Below are positions 55,830-64,000 of a stretch of DNA of 64,000 nucleotides, piece after piece. Origin of the DNA: Ecdyonurus torrentis (Eukaryota > Arthropoda > Insecta > Ephemeroptera > Heptageniidae). Each line of letters opens with the position of its first letter. Within the stretch, counting starts at the first letter, position 1. Location: positions 16,365,105 through 16,429,104 of the forward strand of contig OX439127.1 in NCBI GenBank assembly GCA_949318235.1, written 5' to 3'. A program made the position numbers and the translations under genes. The notes beneath the pieces are model-generated. The model had not been told where the DNA came from, ran no database searches, and saw nothing but the letters and a program-made list of their open reading frames with translations.

Positions 55830-56777
55830 GTGTACACCAGTTTGTTCATCATCGCAATACAAACACATTAACACATTAATATAATTGAATTATACATTAT
55901 TTTTAATTAATTTCAAAGATATGTATACATTAAACAATTTCTATATTATTCAATGATAACTTTGAAGTTATAATTTGTTTATACATATTGATTTTCTATT
56001 ATTTATTATTTAATGTGACAATAACATAGAAAGAAAAGAAATATTATAGGTTTACATTTACTTTTGCTAGCACTACTACTAGTATTAGGTATATCTAAAT
56101 TCTTTATGAGTCGTCACTAGCATGCCTCTGCCACCAAAGCATCCATAAAGTTCAAAGAGAGTCATAAAAACCCGCTTTTGCCTTTTGTGTTTTGTTTAAT
56201 TTATGACTTAAGCTACAAGTAATGGGTTCATATCCCAGGAGAGCTTTTAAAATGAATTTTACCAGAGAAAAAATACAAGTCATTGAAGCATCAAAATGTC
56301 ACTTCCTGTGTCACTTTTTTTTTTCATTTACTCTCTTTTTTACTTACTCTTATTAATATAGTTAAAAATTCTATTTTATACTTAATTTAGATAAAACAAT
56401 AAAGTCAGAATTTTTGTTAGAAAAATTTGGTATTATTGATTTTGAGTTAATGTAAATCGATTCACTTTTAATGCAACAAAATAACATCTGCGATTAAATG
56501 ACTTTTTTTTTCTAAAAAATTATAAACCATTGACTGCCATTGACTAAAATATGTATATTAAAAAAATTGTAAATTTAATGTTTAAAGAAATTTAAAGAGA
56601 TTTTACAAAATTATTATTATTACAAAATATAATATATATGAGTATATTATAAAATATGCATGAATTTCTCTTGAAAATTGTAATTTATTTTAAATTAATA
56701 AATGCAAAATTAACATTATTATATTATATAATATTAAAATATTAATGATTAAATGTCTCGTATAGATTACATTTTTT

Positions 56778-56779
<2 letters not shown>

Positions 56780-56808
<29 letters not shown>
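56780..56808. repeat. (CT)n microsatellite
   Basis: 14 units. Confidence 0.95.
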
Positions 56809-56811
<3 letters not shown>

Positions 56812-57067
56812 ATTTTAGTAGATTAACTCAATACTAAGCTGCATGGTGAGTTAATTGATATTGATACAGAATTTATATTGTATTGTACGGTGGCTATTTT
56901 CACACCCCTAGGGAATACTTATATACCCTCACTTGTGGTTTTCTTTATTATGCTTTTCTGAATAAAGTCCCAGTTGAATTACAAGGTAATACTATTAAAT
57001 TGTATTGTTATATTCATTCATAGATGTAAAAAAATGTGACGTGACCCGACAAACACATGCAAGAAAG

Positions 57068-59648
<2,581 letters not shown>

Positions 59649-59729
<81 letters not shown>
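59649..59729. repeat. (CT)n microsatellite
   Basis: 40 units. Confidence 0.97.
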
Positions 59730-59734
<5 letters not shown>

Positions 59735-59931
59735 AGATTATAGTATTAAACGTTGGCAATTTACCTGTCATAACCTCATTTTCTGTTTTGTCATTGTCAT
59801 AAAATGAGATCAAACAAAGAATTCTTTTTGAATGTGTATATTTTTAAAATACATAAAAAACATACGCATTCATAGAGAGAGGGCTTCAGGATTTATTAGT
59901 TAGTCCAACAAGAAAAAAATGAATAGGGATT

Positions 59932-59932
<1 letters not shown>

Positions 59933-60017
<85 letters not shown>
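59933..60017. repeat. (GA)n microsatellite
   Basis: About 42 units. It forms an inverted pair with the CT array 200 bp upstream. Confidence 0.97.
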
Positions 60018-60019
<2 letters not shown>

Positions 60020-60101
60020 CATCACAAACAATGAGAAGTCGCTGCCTATACAACAATAGTACCACCATCAAATGACGTCGTCCCACACACACACAGTCCA
60101 C

Positions 60102-60130
60102 AGAGAGAGAGAGAGAGAGAGAAAGAGAGA
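60102..60130. repeat. (GA)n microsatellite, imperfect
   Basis: About 14 units with an AAAG break, preceded by a short CA run. Confidence 0.9.
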
Positions 60131-60607
60131 TAGAGAACCATTATTAAATGTGCAATAAGTGAGAAAAACTACAGCCATATAAACACGCTCAAATATCTAC
60201 ACAATTTTATTATCAACTACTAACATCTTGGTTTTGATTTGTGATACACAATAACAAAAACATTAATTAAATAACAATAATAAGTTTTCATGAATAATTA
60301 CATACTATACTTCCCGTTATTATCAAAATGAATTATAATAATAGTTTAATATGAAAATGTATCAGTCATAGTTTATAATAATAAAAAAAAGTATAATTTT
60401 ATATTAACCAGCATAATATTGTATAATGCTGGCTGAGTTTGTTTGTTTATTGGTAAAAGAGGAAGTAGATAAAACACTTTTTGCTTTCATCCCCTACATT
60501 GTGCATTAAAATCAAACCTATTTGATATAAAATGTCATATTGAATGTGAGGGGAGATTTAATCAAACCACAATGTTTGTATGAGAATTTCTGTTACAGTA
60601 TTCAAAG

Positions 60608-60609
<2 letters not shown>

Positions 60610-60649
<40 letters not shown>
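60610..60649. repeat. Poly(T) run, 40 nt
   Basis: Uninterrupted T. On the minus strand this would be a 40-nt A tail, but no retroposon is recognisable beside it. Confidence 0.95.
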
Positions 60650-60652
<3 letters not shown>

Positions 60653-61758
60653 AATTTCATTTCAGATTGCAAATAAAAAGATTTAAATTTTATGATGTAA
60701 ATATCAAATAATTAAAGGTCAATCAAATTATTATCTAACTTTATACCTGTGAAACGTTGAACTTTTATTTTTTCTTTAAGCATAAAGTATTTATTTTTTT
60801 ATTTATTATGTATATATATTTATATTTTATAATTCTATTGTGTATATATACACTTGTAAGAAAATATATTTTAAGAGTTTACGTATTAAATAAATTGAGA
60901 TGTTTAAAAAAAAATGCATATATTTTTACCTTAAATTATTAAATATTGTTTAACGATAAAAATGAAATACGTAGAAACTTTCAACATTGTAATATTAATG
61001 ACATGGAATGTTAAAAATTTCTTTTGGATAAATTTCTTCTGTTTTCTCATGACTTATCTTGTTCGTAATAACGTAACTGTTTTGGTATCTTTTTGAATAA
61101 CATAAAAAATATATATGTGAATAAAAAGGGTAATTTCCTGTAATATTAAATAACTGAGCGACGAGATAAAACACGGAAAACGAAAAGCTACAGTATTGTC
61201 ATGCAATACATAAAGTAAAACAATGAGTAAAAGGAGAAAGGAAAGAAAGTGAAAGCGTGTTGGAAAATTTCTTATTACGTAATACAATACTAAAATGAAA
61301 AATTTTAAAGGTATAAACCACAAACAAATAATAATTAAAAAAAAATGATTATATAAAATTAAGTTAACATATTTTTGTTGTTTATTAAATTAAAATTCAT
61401 TATATAATATGACGTATTAAAAGCATGATGTATAAACTTAAAATAACTTTTTGTTAAGTTTAAAGTATAACTGAAAATGTGAAGTTTACAACCCGTATAT
61501 ACACACAGCCTGTACGTGATATAATATATCGTATTGTTATATACATTTTTAACTGAATACCTCCTTGTCATTTTTAAAGCAAGTAAAAAGTAGTTGTATT
61601 ACATCTTTGCTGTTCAGTAATATTTCCTGACTAGAAAGAGTTTTTACGCATTAAGGAAATTGAAGTGACTACCGTTATAGCATAGTACTATAAGCATATA
61701 ATATATGAAAGCTTTTATATATTATAAAAAAAAAGATTAAACGATATTTGTAACAGAA

Positions 61759-61762
<4 letters not shown>

Positions 61763-61816
<54 letters not shown>
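61763..61816. repeat. (TA)n microsatellite
   Basis: About 26 units. Confidence 0.96.
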
Positions 61817-61819
<3 letters not shown>

Positions 61820-63740
61820 CGTCCAAAATAATTTTTATTTTCGGATATAATCCACTTTGATCTTTTTTTTTTTCGCAAATAAATTTTACACAAAATATAT
61901 AATGAGGTAAACTGTGATATAAAAAAGCGCTTTCGTGTGATAGGATTATTGTTATATTCATCTGAATCCACGAGTTCTTATACCTTTAATACATTTTCAA
62001 CTTTCATAATTCTTCTTCCCCTTTTTATATATATATATCCTATTAATTAACAATTCTTCTCTACATTGTTATTACGTTAGGTGAAAATTTTTTAATGAAG
62101 TGAAAATACACGATTACTTTTTTCTGTAGAAATAAAAAAATACAATAAAAGTTTATTTATGGACGTTATGAAACTATATATTATTTTTTCAACACGTTTT
62201 ACAAAAAAAAATATAGAGGATTTAATGTGTAATGTTTTAAGCTATACCAAACGCTTAGGATTGTTGTTTGAGCTAAAGTTTAATGATATAAGCAAACTTC
62301 TTTTGTTTTAATCTAAGTTAATCTCTACTTTTAGTTAACCCTTTCATGTGTATAATACACGAAAGAAAAATTATAAATCACCGTAGCTCAGTAACAAAAA
62401 TTATTTAATTTTTTTTTTTTTTTTAAATATGGCTAATTCATAATATTATATAATATGAACTTTGTTTTACAATGCAAAATTTTAGGAGATAATCCACTGC
62501 ATTTTATATAATTTATTTTGTAGATATACATACTTTATAAATTTATTAAAGGTATAAGAAAACAAAAGCATTTATATCATAAAACTTTTGATGGGACGTA
62601 AATAAATAACATTAGTTTGCATCTTAGTAGTGATCAGAAATTTTCAATTAATGCAACCCCTACAACATTTATATACTAATTCTTGCCTGTTTATGACGTC
62701 AGAAATTGGAATTGTCACGTAAATAACATACTTTACAGTATTTTTACTCTCTTTTACATTATGGTAAAATTTGTCCCCAATTTTGGAGATCCTATTTAGT
62801 ATTTAATCATTTGAAAACACATGTTGTTTTATGTGATCTATGGTTTTAAAATAATACTAAAATCCTAAAATCAATAACATTTTCATAAAACTAAAATTCC
62901 TTGTATTTTTTTTTTTTTTTTTTTTTTTACTTTCATGCAGATTATACTTATTTTTTTCTATTTAATGACCAGAAACACTGAGATGAAAATAGTTACTATA
63001 AATATATTTAACTTAAATTTTCATTCTACTTCTTGTTTGCAAATATGTAAATGTAAATCTAGAATATAATATATAATTTGTTATTCAATTGAGATATATT
63101 AAACAACAACAACAAAAAAGCAAGACTGAAAGAAAAAAAAAAAAAAAAAAAAAGAAGAAAATTGTAGCAATACATGAAAGTTATATAAACATAATATAAA
63201 TCCCTTTTGTTGTTGCGGCAATTGAATTTTGTTTTTGTTTGTATTTACAATGGATATTTGGTATATATATGAAAACAACAAATAACACAGCATCATTCTA
63301 TATTTTATAGTATGCAGTAAAATCATATCAAGGTATAGGCTTTAAAGCAAACAAATACCCGTTTCTTTTATATATTGACAATATTCACTCTCGTAGTTTT
63401 CGAATAAAAACTCTCTACGTGTTTCAAAAGAGAGAGAGAGAGAGAGAAAATAATATTATATAACATTTTTTTATGTATTTAAATAAATTTTAAGTATTGA
63501 TATTTTATAGTCTTAAAAATAATAATATATAACGAAAAATATGATAAAATATTATAGATTTTTTTTTTTATATATATAAGAACCACGTTTCGTTTTGATT
63601 TATAACTTAAAACTAAATTTTTGTTTAATAACGAATGAAAAATTCATTGTAGTAAATTTATTTATAAAAATAAAATCTCCCCTCTTTATACTTAAATTGA
63701 TTAAATACAAAGTATTCAAACTTTGAACTCAATTTATATT

Positions 63741-63777
<37 letters not shown>

Positions 63778-64000
63778 GTATGACGGTTTTATAGAATATA
63801 CTGTATAAAGGGTTATACAATATAATATCTTGCAAAAATTTTATCGTTTAGTTTTCAATTTGGACACTTCTAAGATAATATCATCATATTTTTTTTCTGC
63901 CGTAATAGTTATATACCCTTAAACTATTTCAGTATATCTTTATAAAATCTTGTTCAAGATTTGAAAAGTAAATTTTGTTCAATGATACGGACACTGTAAG

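Larger units (their letters stand above)
60131..64000. other. A+T-rich spacer to window end
   Basis: Contains a T40 run, a TA array, T runs near 62904-62928 and 63750-63775, an A-rich run at 63134-63153 and a GA tract at 63429-63447. A 14-bp match to the arms of the 42-kb palindrome (TGTTTATGACGTCA) lies at 62688-62701. No gene is seen. Confidence 0.55.

Noticed and set aside
56223..56235. Pol III B box GGGTTCATATCCC as evidence of a tRNA or SINE
   Set aside because: No A box at the expected distance and no cloverleaf. The palindromic GGGTT/ATCCC could be chance.

Overview
This is nuclear-type eukaryotic DNA, very A+T rich (roughly three quarters or more by eye), with no recognisable protein-coding gene, rRNA or convincing tRNA. 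I see no bacterial gene packing, no operons and no ribosome binding sites. Long CT/GA, TA and GT/CA microsatellites occur every one to two kilobases. Poly-A/T runs reach 40-50 nt, and short inverted-repeat DNA elements are scattered throughout. The few credible splice signals (AG|GTGAGT, AG|GTAAGT, introns of about 70 bp) suit an invertebrate animal, perhaps an arthropod. The sequence alone does not identify the species or phylum.

Layout. 1-14.4 kb: A+T-rich spacer with large microsatellites (CT at 821 and 6251, GT at 3436, TA at 6482, GA at 10209 and 13195). It holds small islands of higher G+C near 1.0, 2.7 and 7.1-7.5 kb. 14.4-17.5 kb: the densest mobile-element block. It contains a TTAA-flanked MITE-like element (14477-14802), a ~1.2-kb inverted-repeat element with repeated TGATAAA-type subterminal motifs around a G+C-rich core (15105-16312), and three tandem long-hairpin units (16921-17478). 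17.5-36.9 kb: spacer and microsatellites, with weak exon-like candidates at 18.83-19.12 kb and 23.03-23.15 kb and higher-G+C islands at 25.0, 27.5-28.3 and 31.9 kb. 36.9-47.1 kb: three more islands (36.9, 38.8 and 46.8 kb), a ~320-bp palindrome (42025-42343) and a second, inverted copy of the TTAA element (43517-43847). 47-64 kb: spacer and microsatellites, with a 750-bp inverted-repeat element made of ~34-bp subrepeats (52351-53100) set inside a TA microsatellite.

Reading. The window is best taken as a large intergenic or intronic region. Nearly all the longest reading frames are translations of microsatellites (SLSLSL, RERERE, IYIYIY, VCVCVC). Structure that is not simple repeat falls in two classes: non-autonomous DNA-transposon-like elements and isolated higher-complexity islands that may be regulatory DNA or untranslated exons. 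The least ordinary parts are the 15.1-17.5 kb block and the subrepeat element at 52.35-53.10 kb. All functional readings are inference.
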